A program made the position numbers and the translations under genes. Under the pieces are notes generated by a model that was given only the letters and a program-made list of their open reading frames with translations, was not told where the DNA came from and did no database searches. DNA of 53,455 bases from an uncultured Eubacteriales bacterium (GTDB lineage Bacteria; Bacillota; Clostridia; Oscillospirales; Oscillospiraceae). Position 1 is the first letter of the stretch, and each line of letters begins with the position of its first letter. The DNA is taken from contig ONOL01000011.1 of the NCBI GenBank assembly GCA_900319465.1, positions 1-53,455 of the forward strand, given 5' to 3'. Shown in pieces: positions 33,477 to 41,300 of this stretch.

Positions 33477-33780
33477 CTATCGTTTCTGATCCAGGGCCCG
33501 ATACACCGTATCGGCAATGCGCCTTGCGCCTGCCGCGTTCGGGTGCAGGCCGTCCGGGCCGAACAGCTCGCGCTTTCCTTCGGTCGGAGCATAACGCTCT
33601 GCCAGCTCCCGTCCCGAGCATGCATCCGCAGGTCACGCTGTCGCCTACGCAGGCGACGCGCCGCTTGGCCTCTCTGCGTCCGGCGGGCAGCCGGAGCGTT
33701 GTATATCCGCACAGGATACCGGCGGCGGCGCGTATCATCAACAGGGCCAAAACCCGAATCAAGCTGACGATCCCTTTCAT
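33477..33780 (-). pseudogene. SGNH/GDSL hydrolase with internal deletion and frameshift
   Basis: From ATG 33780 the minus strand encodes a hydrophobic leader and then EAKRRVACVGDSVTCGCMLGTG (block I with the catalytic Ser). Immediately after, a different frame encodes ELAERYAPTEGKRELFGPDGLHPNAAGARRIAD (block V, catalytic Asp/His) to a TAG at 33477. The whole middle of the enzyme is missing, so the two ends were joined out of frame by one deletion. Confidence 0.75.
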
Positions 33781-34288
33781 CGTTCTTGTGGATAGCATAG
33801 CATATTCTGAGACAAATGGAAACAGGGACGCACGCACCAGCACTCAGATCAGCCAATGAAGTCCCATATAGTCCAGTAGCCTTTGGGCAGCAATATGCTT
33901 GTCTGCCCAAACTGGACGCGATCTTGCGCGAGGCGCAGCCGAGCGCAGCGAGCCACCGCCGCAACCTTCCCCCCATTACAACAAGCGGCGGGGGCGAGCC
34001 ACCGGGCGGCGAAAGACGCCCGGCATTTGAGCGAGGGGCGCAGAGAAACCCTCAGCTTTTGAATAGGCTACGGCGCACCGAGCGGAACGCGCGGCGAGGG
34101 GGGCGGCGAAGCCCCAGCCGACCGACCACCGACCAGGCAACGACCACCACCAGGCGAGGCGCAGGGGGAGGCGCGCCGCGCCGGGTGCGTGTTCACGGGG
34201 GATGTCAGTCGTTGTTGGTTTCAAGCCAAGACGGGGAACCGTCCGCTGCCCCCCAGAAGATACGCTCTCTTGTCTTCCCTTTTTCGCA
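33781..34288. other. Gene-free GC-rich stretch with hairpin and repeat motif
   Basis: No supported gene. Visible are a TTTGGGCAG/CTGCCCAAA inverted repeat within a CCAGT...ACTGG frame (about 33879-33914), the GCGCAGCGAGCCACCGCCGC motif shared with 32166-32185, and a very G/C-biased run (about 34080-34190) with CCGACCGACCACCGACC. It looks like debris of a mobile or deleted region. Confidence 0.4.
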
Positions 34289-35023
34289 TTAACCCGCCCC
34301 TTTTCTCTGATACTCCTCCAATTGCAATTCTATTTCTTCCTTGGTCAGTAAGCTCCATGCATCAAAACGATAGTTAATCGAGTTATTTTTGTAATCATAT
34401 GAAAGAACAATCCGTCTTTCCGCCAACTCCAATTGTTTGAGCTCATCAATCAACCGAAAAATCTTGGACGCTTCCTGTTCCGTGTTTTCCCTATTTAAAT
34501 CGCAATTCGTGTCAATTCTCAATTCGTATTCAATTGATTGAGACAGAGTCGACAACGGCAAATTTTCATCCAAGCCTTCCGTATTTTGAAAACGGTCAAA
34601 TAAGTATACCTTAAGTGAACCTTGGTCTCCCCAAATCTTTTTTATAACAGCGCCAAGCTCTCTCTCCAAATCAAGGCGGAAACATATTTGGATGTAATTA
34701 TCAGGGATCTGGTATCCGCCACTTTTACGAACGGGAGCGCCGCTCACAGCGTCGATCACAACTTGAAATACAATTTCCGGGGCATCCACAGGTGAGGCTG
34801 AAACATAATAATACTCGTTTATCAATCCATGAGCGTTCCGGTATTTGTATTTGGCTGAAAGAATTGTCATCTGGGTCAAATACTTTTCCCGTAAATACTC
34901 TTCAGCTGCATTGATTGCCTCCCTGCGGCCACGCAGAGAATGGATCGTGAAGATACATCCTACTGACAGAACCCCCGCCAAGACAATAGCTATCAATATG
35001 AAATGCCGTTTCTTTCTTGACAT
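34289..35023 (-). CDS. Membrane-anchored protein, YfjL-like, possibly an orphan RHS immunity protein
   Basis: This 244-residue protein has an N-terminal anchor (MSRKKRHFILIAIVLAGVLSV) with a cysteine in VGCIFT and an extracytoplasmic alpha/beta domain. AINAAEEYLREKYLTQMTILS is typical of YfjL/DUF3139-like proteins. It is visibly AT-richer than its neighbours, suggesting transfer. It lies 30 bp downstream, same strand, of an RHS/YD-repeat scrap, the usual place for an immunity gene; that role is inferred. ATG 35023 with GAGGG 8 bp upstream is preferred. Confidence 0.65.
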   Translation of the reverse strand: MSRKKRHFILIAIVLAGVLSVGCIFTIHSLRGRREAINAAEEYLREKYLTQMTILSAKYKYRNAHGLINEYYYVSASPVDAPEIVFQVVIDAVSGAPVRKSGGYQIPDNYIQICFRLDLERELGAVIKKIWGDQGSLKVYLFDRFQNTEGLDENLPLSTLSQSIEYELRIDTNCDLNRENTEQEASKIFRLIDELKQLELAERRIVLSYDYKNNSINYRFDAWSLLTKEEIELQLEEYQRKGAG

Positions 35024-35053
35024 CGTTATTTCCCTCATGCAAAACCAGGAATA

Positions 35054-35275
35054 TCAGATCACCGGACATACGCCGTCAGGGGTGCTGCCATTGAGCGCGG
35101 AAACGCGCTCCAAGCCGTAGGTGCAGCTCGTGGCCTCCCCGTTTTTGGTTTCGCCACTGACCACGCCGTCGCCATAGAGAATATCCCATGTCAGCGCGCT
35201 TGTCAAACCGTCGTTTGTCGTGCTGCTGCTCAGGAACCGGTTCGTGTTGCCGGTACGCAAAGCACAGCTTCGCAT
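35054..35275 (-). pseudogene. RHS/YD-repeat protein fragment
   Basis: The 73-residue frame contains TSALTWDILYGDGVVSGETKNGEATSCTYGLERVSAL, which resembles the linker just before the RHS core of YD-repeat proteins (normally ...ETKNGETTSYTYGLERIS). Both flanks are lost. It reads toward the 34289 gene, so a toxin-type RHS locus probably stood here. Confidence 0.55.
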
Positions 35276-35308
35276 ACGCTGGCCTTCCTGCCGCGCAGGC
35301 GCAAAGAA

Positions 35309-35343
35309 TCCCTGCTTTGTCAGGCAGACAAAGCAGGGATTTC
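35309..35343 (-). terminator. Terminator of the SOS operon
   Basis: AATCCCTGCTTTGTC and its exact complement form a 15-bp stem with a 5-nt loop, about 120 bp after the SRAP stop on the minus strand. The following T-run is short (ATTCTTTG). Confidence 0.6.
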
Positions 35344-35461
35344 AACGCCCCGTCCTGCGGTTTTGCAGGCAGCCGTTCCCGGCGGTTATTATCCCCGGGC
35401 TGATCCTTCCCTTCGGCAAATCGGTTCTTTTCTTTCGTTGAACGCCAAATCAAGCCCCGGA

Positions 35462-36106
35462 TTATGCCCGGACGGTTTTCTCCCGACGGGGCTGCTTCTC
35501 AAAAACCATCTCGGTCAAAGCCGCATCCAGCAGCATATGCGGGTTGTGATTCGGATCGATCCAGTTGTCGATCTCGCACTCCGGGAGGATCAGGGGCATG
35601 CGGTCATGGAGGAAGGCGATCGATTCGCCCGGCTCGCGCGTCAGCACGACAAAATGCGGGAAGCCGTCCTCCATGCGGTAAATGCCGCAGAGCCAGGTCA
35701 GCTTTCCTTCTTTCGGCATAACGGCGTACTTGTCCCCGGTCTTCGGCTTGCCGGACGGCATGCGCGAATGCTGCCACTCGTAATACCACGAGGCCGGGAT
35801 CACACAGCGGTGGACAGCCCAGCCGTCCCGAAAACCCGGCTTCTCCGCCGCCGTTTCGACCCGCGCATTGGCAACCGTGCGGGGAAGGCCGGGAAAATGA
35901 TAGCCCCAGACCATCGGAAACGCCGTTTTCTGCCCGGATCTGCTCCACGCAAGCACCGGCACCAGCGAGTCCGGAAACACCTCCCCCTCTGAGCGCAGAG
36001 GCTTGGCGAGCCTCTGCACATGGTTTTGATAGAGCCGGGACCGCTGTGCTTCCTCAACAATCGGGCGCAATTCCGGCGACATCTCCATATAATAGCGGCA
36101 GCACAT
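35462..36106 (-). CDS. yedK: SOS response-associated peptidase (SRAP, YedK/HMCES)
   Basis: This is a 214-residue SRAP protein. The catalytic Cys2 (MCCRYY, after Met removal), ANARVET with the active-site Asn, ASWYYEW with the Glu, and LHDRMPLIL with the His are present. HMCES/YedK forms a covalent link with abasic sites in single-stranded DNA and protects them. It is the last gene of the SOS operon; its start directly abuts the YolD stop. Confidence 0.93.
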   Translation of the reverse strand: MCCRYYMEMSPELRPIVEEAQRSRLYQNHVQRLAKPLRSEGEVFPDSLVPVLAWSRSGQKTAFPMVWGYHFPGLPRTVANARVETAAEKPGFRDGWAVHRCVIPASWYYEWQHSRMPSGKPKTGDKYAVMPKEGKLTWLCGIYRMEDGFPHFVVLTREPGESIAFLHDRMPLILPECEIDNWIDPNHNPHMLLDAALTEMVFEKQPRREKTVRA

Positions 36107-36592
36107 TCATGATTCCTCCTCAATCGAAAGCAAAGCGACGTCGTCAAGCTCGATCTCTCGGTCTCCAATCAGGATCGTCTTTCGCAGGAGGGCGTCGACC
36201 TTCCAAACCGTCCCGCTGAATCGCTCGTACGTGCCGCGGCACCCATAAGCCTCGTGGCACTCATCCTCGCACGGTTTATAGTATGTCACGGTCACGCGCA
36301 GAGGCTCCGTCTTTGCCATGCGCCGGTTTGCGGTGCGCTCATGCAGGTATTGGATCGTCCGGTTCAGATTCTCCTGCTCCTCCTCGGTCAGTTCCCTTTT
36401 CTCCACGTAGAGGCGGCGTTTCTTGTCGATCGCTTCCCGGAAACCGTCGAGCGCGTCGAAAGGCGAAAAGATCTTTGCCCGCTGGCACAGCGGCATCGCC
36501 GGGTGGCGCAGGGAGAACTCCTCGAAAGCGCCGTGCTTCGGTCGGCCGAGGGCAAGCGCCGTTTGATATTGCTGTTGAAAAAATGAATCCAT
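36107..36592 (-). CDS. YolD-like protein
   Basis: This 161-residue protein has a helical region KKRRLYVEKRELTEEEQENLNRTIQYL and a C-terminal small beta-barrel (VTVTYYKPC...FSGTVWKVDALLRKTILIGDREIELDDVALLSIEE) typical of YolD. YolD genes accompany UmuC/UvrX-type polymerases in Firmicutes and are proposed to work with them in damage tolerance. It sits 12 bp after the polymerase gene. Confidence 0.85.
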   Translation of the reverse strand: MDSFFQQQYQTALALGRPKHGAFEEFSLRHPAMPLCQRAKIFSPFDALDGFREAIDKKRRLYVEKRELTEEEQENLNRTIQYLHERTANRRMAKTEPLRVTVTYYKPCEDECHEAYGCRGTYERFSGTVWKVDALLRKTILIGDREIELDDVALLSIEEES

Positions 36593-36604
36593 AGCTGTTG
36601 AGCC

Positions 36605-38005
36605 TCAGGCGCGGTGGCCTCCGATCTGCGCGTTGCGTTCGATGGCGGTGGCACCGTCGCGGAAATTCAAACCCTTCAGTAAAGAATTGGCGCCGTACTT
36701 CTTTCGGATCTCCAGCATCGCGGTCGAGAGACTGCGCTCTTTTTCCAGGACTGCTTCGTCCGTGAAAAGGTCCATCTGAAAAGCGCTGTTGTCGCTGCGG
36801 ACGTCCTCGGCGCAGATCCCGATGCGGCGGAACAGCAGCGCGTGATCCGTCTTTCTGTCAAAGGAAGCCAGCAGCGGCGCGGCGATGGCGCTCAAAGCAT
36901 TCGTCCTCTGCCGAAGCCGGACGGTGCCATTGCTGTGGCAGGGATGCAGCCGCCCGTAAAAATCCGGCTTCACCGGACCGCTGTAATTGGGGTGAACTTC
37001 CAGACTCTCGGAATCGAAGGATACCCACCAGGTCAGCGCCATCGTCGTCAGCTTTTTCGAAAAAAGCTCCATGCACAGCGTCTCCAGCATCTCCCGAAAC
37101 ACGACGCGCGCTTCCGCGAAAGGATAGGGCCGCGGGAGCACCTGCCCGCTGGAGAGGCTGTTGGCGTTCGTCTTGTATCCCTTGATATGCTCCATCGTCA
37201 CCGGCTCGATCCCCCACGCGTGATCGATCAGGATCTCGCCGTCGATCCCGAAGCTGCGGTAAAAGGATTCCTCGTCCTGCAGCGAGCGTACGGCGATATC
37301 GCCCATGGTGAAGAGGCCCGCATCCATCAGCCGCCGCGCCTTGCCGGGGCCGATACCCCAGAAATCCGTCAGGGGCGTATGGTCCCATAACAGCTCGCAG
37401 TAAGAGCGTTCGTCCAGCTCCGCGATCCGCACGCCGTCCTCGTCGGGCGGCGCTTTTTTGGCGACAATGTCCATGGCGATCTTGGCCAGGTACAGATTGG
37501 TCCCGATCCCGACGGTAGCGGTAATGCCGGTAGTGTCCAACACTTCCTGTATCATCGTGCGGGCCATCACATGGGCGGGGCTGAGCCCTTGGGACGCCGC
37601 CTGCTTCCTGTAACGGGACAGGTACCGTGTGCAGTCAATAAAAGCCTCGTCAATACTGTAAATATGGATATCTTCCGGGGCGGCATAGTGCAAATAAATG
37701 GAGAATATGAGCGCGGAGATGCGCTCATACTCCGCCATGCGCGGCGGCGCGATATAGAACCGCGTCCTCGTATGGTGGGCGGCGTCATAGAGGGCGACGG
37801 CCTGCTTTGCCTCAAAAAGCCGGGGGCGGGCCGGCACGCCGATAGCCTTGAGCGCCGGCGAGACCGCCAGGCAGATCGTCTTGTCCGAGCGCGTCTCGTC
37901 CGCTACCAGAAGCCGCGCCTTGAGTGGGTCGAGTCCGCGGGCGACACATTCTACCGAGGCGTAATAGGATTTGAGATCAATGCAAATGCAGACACGTTCA
38001 TCCAT
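36605..38005 (-). CDS. Y-family DNA polymerase (UmuC/UvrX type)
   Basis: This 466-residue translesion polymerase has CIDLKSYYASVE with the first catalytic Asp, YSIDEAFID with the Asp-Glu pair, the thumb WGIGPGKARRLMDAG, and a little finger with NANSLSSGQVLPRPYPF. Near the C-terminus FQMDLF is a clear beta-clamp binding motif. It is part of a LexA-ZnR-Pol-YolD-SRAP operon. The start overlaps the upstream zinc-ribbon gene by 8 bp (ATGGATGA), with GAGGAG before it. Confidence 0.93.
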   Translation of the reverse strand: MDERVCICIDLKSYYASVECVARGLDPLKARLLVADETRSDKTICLAVSPALKAIGVPARPRLFEAKQAVALYDAAHHTRTRFYIAPPRMAEYERISALIFSIYLHYAAPEDIHIYSIDEAFIDCTRYLSRYRKQAASQGLSPAHVMARTMIQEVLDTTGITATVGIGTNLYLAKIAMDIVAKKAPPDEDGVRIAELDERSYCELLWDHTPLTDFWGIGPGKARRLMDAGLFTMGDIAVRSLQDEESFYRSFGIDGEILIDHAWGIEPVTMEHIKGYKTNANSLSSGQVLPRPYPFAEARVVFREMLETLCMELFSKKLTTMALTWWVSFDSESLEVHPNYSGPVKPDFYGRLHPCHSNGTVRLRQRTNALSAIAAPLLASFDRKTDHALLFRRIGICAEDVRSDNSAFQMDLFTDEAVLEKERSLSTAMLEIRKKYGANSLLKGLNFRDGATAIERNAQIGGHRA

Positions 38006-38219
38006 TGCTCCTCACCGTGCGCAAGGTCCTGCTGCCCGGCAGGGGGCGGAGCAGCTGCCAGCGGCAGTTTTTCAAATCCGTGGCGTCTCCGCCCCGCAGC
38101 GATATGAGCCGCGCCGTGCAGCCGCAGCGCCCGCATGCCATCCAGCCGTCGGTCTCCACCAGATCCAGGCAGAAATTGATCGTCCCGCAGTCCGGGCATC
38201 TCACGTCGATTCCGTGCAT
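37998..38219 (-). CDS. Small zinc-ribbon protein
   Basis: This 73-residue protein has CPDCG (residues 8-12) and CGRCGC (about 29-34), a four-cysteine zinc ribbon, followed by a basic tail. It is translationally coupled to the polymerase gene by an 8-bp overlap, so it is probably an accessory of the SOS operon. No characterised homologue is recognised. Confidence 0.75.
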   Translation of the reverse strand: MHGIDVRCPDCGTINFCLDLVETDGWMACGRCGCTARLISLRGGDATDLKNCRWQLLRPLPGSRTLRTVRSNG

Positions 38220-38235
38220 TCTTCCCTTGCCCCCC

Positions 38236-38844
38236 TCACAGCGTCTTGATCACGTGGCGGGCAATCCCCTGCACGGCAAAGCTCCTGACGGTGATGACTT
38301 TGCCGGGATAGCGCGCCTCGTTCATGTACGCGAGGACGTAGCCGTCCCTGCCTTTGCCGGCAAAGCGCTTCAGGGTGTTCTCGCCGTCCGGGTCGAGGGC
38401 GACGACGATATCCCCCACATTCGCCTCATGGCACAGCTCGACCAGGACGAGATCCCCCTCGCCGATCCCGGCATCGGCCATGGAATCCCCCTTGGCGCGG
38501 ACGAGGTAGAATTTTCCTTTTCCGAAAACAGACTCCGGCAGGCTGACGTATTCCTCGACCTCTTCTTCCTCCGTCTCCGGATCGCCGCAGCGGATGGAGC
38601 CGACAACCGGCACGGAAATATAACCGGTCCTGCACTTTTCGATTTGAGGCGAGGATCTGATCCCGCCGTCATACGCCAGGATCCCTTTTTCGGCCATCTC
38701 CAACAGATAGCGGTACGCCGTCTGCTTGGTAACGCCTACCGCATCGCCGACGGTCTGTGTGGAGGGCGTCGTCCGGTTTTCCCTGTAATACCGATCCACA
38801 AAGTCTTTGATCCGCCGCATCAGTTCCGGATTCTTGCTTCTCAT
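38236..38844 (-). CDS. lexA: LexA-like self-cleaving repressor
   Basis: This 202-residue protein has an N-terminal HTH (TVGDAVGVTKQTAYRYLLEM) and a C-terminal S24 peptidase domain. The cleavage site is VVGSIRCGDPE, where Cys86-Gly87 replaces the usual Ala-Gly (as in UmuD). Catalytic residues are S121 in AKGDSMADAG and K159 in NTLKRFAG. It probably represses this operon by binding the palindrome at 38861-38887. ATG 38844 with GAGG 7 bp upstream is preferred. The cell's main LexA may lie elsewhere. Confidence 0.9.
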   Translation of the reverse strand: MRSKNPELMRRIKDFVDRYYRENRTTPSTQTVGDAVGVTKQTAYRYLLEMAEKGILAYDGGIRSSPQIEKCRTGYISVPVVGSIRCGDPETEEEEVEEYVSLPESVFGKGKFYLVRAKGDSMADAGIGEGDLVLVELCHEANVGDIVVALDPDGENTLKRFAGKGRDGYVLAYMNEARYPGKVITVRSFAVQGIARHVIKTL

Positions 38845-38860
38845 AAGCACGCCTCGCTTT

Positions 38861-38887
38861 CTATCGGTTACGCCTCGTAACTGATAG
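38861..38887. promoter_or_regulatory. Operator of the SOS operon
   Basis: CTATCGGTTAC (38861-38871) and GTAACTGATAG (38877-38887) form a 27-bp inverted repeat with one mismatch and a 5-bp centre. It overlaps the expected transcription start and is the obvious target for the LexA-like protein. It differs from the Bacillus SOS box GAACN4GTTC. Confidence 0.75.
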
Positions 38888-38888
38888 A

Positions 38889-38917
38889 ATCATAACACAT
38901 CCAGATAGATAATGCAA
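38889..38917 (-). promoter_or_regulatory. Promoter of the SOS operon
   Basis: On the minus strand TTGCAT (38912-38917) and TATGAT (38889-38894) are 17 bp apart, directly upstream of the operator. Confidence 0.75.
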
Positions 38918-38922
38918 CAGGA

Positions 38923-38950
38923 AAATACCGTCCGCTCGCCCGGTATTTTT
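38923..38950. terminator. Insulating terminator upstream of the SOS promoter
   Basis: AAATACCG (38923-38930) and CGGTATTT (38941-38948) form an 8-bp stem with T-runs on both strands. Confidence 0.6.
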
Positions 38951-39035
38951 GTCATCCCTTCCTGTCCTGAGCGCAAGCATACAGAATCTCTGTTTCCACA
39001 GAAAAGGCTTGATACCGGTCGTCACATCCGAAACA

Positions 39036-39071
39036 GCGAAAAGGCACGACATTTCATCGTGCCTTTTGCTT
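39036..39071. terminator. Bidirectional hairpin terminator
   Basis: GCGAAAAGGCACGA and TCGTGCCTTTTGC pair over about 12 bp around a short loop, with A/T flanks on both sides. It lies between the beta-helix fragment (minus strand, ends at 39074) and the SOS operon. Confidence 0.65.
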
Positions 39072-39073
39072 AG

Positions 39074-39300
39074 TTGTGGTCGATCAGCGAAAGGCCGTGG
39101 CTGACCTCGATGGTAGAAAACACGCAGCCCATACGGCCGACGACACCGGTCTGCTCACAGTGGTGGATATGGCAGCGGCGCACGATATGGTGGCCGATGC
39201 GCTCTTGACGTGGCGCGTCGTGAAGTAGTGATCGTTCTCCGGGTCGAGGTACTTGCCGAGCGAGATGCCGCAGCACTTGCTGTTGAAGCACTACGGCCTG
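39074..39300 (-). pseudogene. Right-handed beta-helix protein fragment
   Basis: Minus-strand frames give KCCGISLGKYLDPENDHYFT, then after a frameshift ERIGHHIVRRCHIHHCEQTG and VVGRMGCVFSTIEVSHGLSL. The second block (HIHHCEQTG...VGxxGCVFSxIE) is typical of carbohydrate-active beta-helix proteins with repeated I-x-x-N-x-I-H turns. Both ends are missing. Confidence 0.55.
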
Positions 39301-39344
39301 ACCCCGTCGGAATACCGGCAGCAGAGCAGGGCGAAGGCCGCATA
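39268..39344 (+). pseudogene. AraC-family regulator C-terminal fragment
   Basis: The plus strand encodes LLLKHYGLTPSEYRQQSRAKAA and a stop at 39342-39344. This is the end of an AraC/XylS DNA-binding domain (F-K-x-x-x-G-x-T-P-x-x-Y-R). Nothing of the remaining regulator is present. The segment joins antiparallel to the beta-helix scrap. Confidence 0.6.
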
Positions 39345-39527
39345 AAGCGCGCCCCCGCCGCACGGAGGCTTTTATCGCAAACAGATGCCGCATACCTGAC
39401 GCCATTCTTCAACAGAAAAATGGACGCTTTCCGGCCGGATTTACGCAAGCTTTCTTGGCGAAGAAAGCTCTTTAGCCGCCGAGGCGGACGCCAATGCTTA
39501 AGCTTTCTTAAAACGCGCTCCGGTCGC

Positions 39528-39556
39528 TTGCTATTCCTGCCTGCAAAAGCTATAAT
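39528..39556 (+). promoter_or_regulatory. Promoter of the 39591 lipoprotein
   Basis: TTGCTA (39528-39533), a 17-bp spacer and a perfect TATAAT (39551-39556). The preceding 39345-39527 contains no gene; a short AAGCTTTCTT/AAGAAAGCTC hairpin is seen at about 39448-39471. Confidence 0.7.
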
Positions 39557-39590
39557 CTCCAAAAAACAAGCCATGAAAGGAGCAGATGAC

Positions 39591-40922
39591 ATGAACGGCA
39601 GAAAAAGCTTTTCTGTGATTTCCGCAGCATTGGCGCTGGCGCTGCTGATACCGATGCTCGGCGGCTGCGGCATACAAAAAGCCCCTGGGGAGACCGCCGC
39701 GCCCGTCTCGGCCGAAGGGGCGGCCGGTACGGCCGCTCCTGCCGAGACGCCTGAAGCCGTGTCCGGGGCCGAAGCAGCCGCTGCGTCGGAATCCGGCAGG
39801 CGGGACGGCGAGCGCTTCGATGCGGTCATCCTTCTCGAGGGCATGGAGGAAACGGTTCGCTATGAGCATGTCCGAAACGACGCGCTCGGCTTTGAGATGG
39901 ACTTCGAATATGAGAATCTCGCGCGCCGCAGCGATGCGGATCGCGAGTGCTTTGTCTCCCTCCGGGATCTCCCCGGCTCCCCCATGAACGCTCTTGAGGT
40001 GACGTACCGCGCGGAGAACGCCGAGACGGTCGCCGCGGCTGTTCGGGAAGAGCTTTCGCAGAAGTATGAGCTGCTTGAGGGCACACGCGAGCTTGCACGC
40101 GCGGGCAGCTGCCTCCGGATCGAGGCGTCCGGGCGCAAGGGCACCGGCACGATGGCGGACTTGCTGCAGGTCGTGACGATCCTCCCTGCCTCTGAAGGCT
40201 GCCTCGTCGTTACGGAGCATTTCTCTGCCGAGGCTGCCGAAGGCTTTGGGCGGCGCTTCTCCTATATGCTGAACACCCTCGCGGTCATTGACCGCCGCGT
40301 GGATAGCCTGTCGGACGAAGACGCCTTGACCGCCGTCAGGAACTATTGTACGCTCAGCAATCCGGACCTGGCGGAGATCGTAAACGCCGGGGAGTATCCG
40401 GTTTATTGGGAGCTTTCCTCAAGCACCGACGCCCAGGCCGTGGTATTGTTCCGGTCATACACGGGAGCGCAGATCCGCTATAATATGGATCGGGTCACGG
40501 GAAATACGCGCGTCACGGAGTTCGTGCCCGGCGTGAGCTCCGGGGAAACGCAGACGGACGAGAGCTTCAACGCGAGAAACTATCTGCTTTCCATCCCCGG
40601 GACATGGCAGACGGCGTCCATGGCCAATGAGGCCGACGGCACGGTACAGCCTGCGTACCATGTGCTGTTTACGCCCTCGGACATCCTGTACGGCCACATA
40701 AAGGACGGGGCGTTTGTTTTCAATCATGCCGATCCGGTCATGAGCTTTGAGAGAACTCCTGCGGGCGGGTTCATGGTGCGGGCCCTGTCTTCGAACGGCG
40801 TGCAGTACAGCTTCCGGACCAGCGAAAGCGACGCCGATGTGCTGGAATACTACGAGACGTGGGAGGAAGCCGCTTTTCCGGACAGGTACCGGGGCGGTGC
40901 GTCCCTGGTGAAAGGAAACTGA
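39591..40922 (+). CDS. Lipoprotein, unknown function
   Basis: This 443-residue lipoprotein has signal MNGRKSFSVISAALALALLIP and lipobox LGGC (C26), then an Ala/Glu/Thr-rich linker (about 27-70) and a large extracytoplasmic part. The middle (ECFVSLRDLPGSPMNALEVTYRAENAETVA) resembles the exported 2493 protein in style (both handle a conserved FxMxFxYE/MEMDYDSEKY stretch), so the two may share a domain. ATG 39591 has AAAGGAG 8 bp upstream. It has its own promoter. Confidence 0.82.
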   Translation: MNGRKSFSVISAALALALLIPMLGGCGIQKAPGETAAPVSAEGAAGTAAPAETPEAVSGAEAAAASESGRRDGERFDAVILLEGMEETVRYEHVRNDALGFEMDFEYENLARRSDADRECFVSLRDLPGSPMNALEVTYRAENAETVAAAVREELSQKYELLEGTRELARAGSCLRIEASGRKGTGTMADLLQVVTILPASEGCLVVTEHFSAEAAEGFGRRFSYMLNTLAVIDRRVDSLSDEDALTAVRNYCTLSNPDLAEIVNAGEYPVYWELSSSTDAQAVVLFRSYTGAQIRYNMDRVTGNTRVTEFVPGVSSGETQTDESFNARNYLLSIPGTWQTASMANEADGTVQPAYHVLFTPSDILYGHIKDGAFVFNHADPVMSFERTPAGGFMVRALSSNGVQYSFRTSESDADVLEYYETWEEAAFPDRYRGGASLVKGN

Positions 40923-40974
40923 CAGCGCTCGTCTCGTTGAGGTCAAACTCCGCTCGCCAAAACAGAAATACAAA

Positions 40975-41014
40975 ACACCCTGTTGTGCCAAAAATGACGC
41001 ATAACAGGGTGTTG
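40975..41014 (-). terminator. Terminator joined to the truncated flavodoxin gene
   Basis: AACACCCTGTT (40975-40985) and AACAGGGTGTT (41004-41014) pair over 11 bp. TTTGTATTTC follows on the minus strand. The flavodoxin reading frame runs straight into it. Confidence 0.7.
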
Positions 41015-41277
41015 ATGCCTCCGCAGCATTTGAGGCAGAGGAAGCCCGCGTTCTCCACCTTCAGCTTCCGGACAAACGCCAGAACCGGGTTGCTGACCGT
41101 GTAGAAACAGACTGGAAACACAAAGCCGAGCTTTTCGCCCTCTTGGAGCGTGCAGTAAAACGCCTTGCTGCGCTGAGCCTCGACGAGGGAGACGATCTCC
41201 TCGCCCTCATCCGCCAGCTTTTGCGCGGCGTACAGAGAATTGCCGGTTCCGGTGAAATATAAGATCATGGTTTGCAT
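41015..41277 (-). pseudogene. 3'-truncated flavodoxin of the EFR1 type
   Basis: The frame begins MQTMILYFTGTGNSLYAAQKLADEG, the FMN-phosphate loop of flavodoxins, and continues with GEKLGFVFPVCFYTVSNPVLAFV, as in EFR1-family flavodoxin/ferredoxins. Homology stops at about residue 88 (LKCCGG), where the terminator at 40975-41014 begins. The rest of the flavodoxin and the 2x4Fe-4S domain are deleted. It follows the GyrI-like gene on the same strand. Confidence 0.75.
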
Positions 41278-41300
41278 CTTCTCTCGGCAAGCCGGATGAT

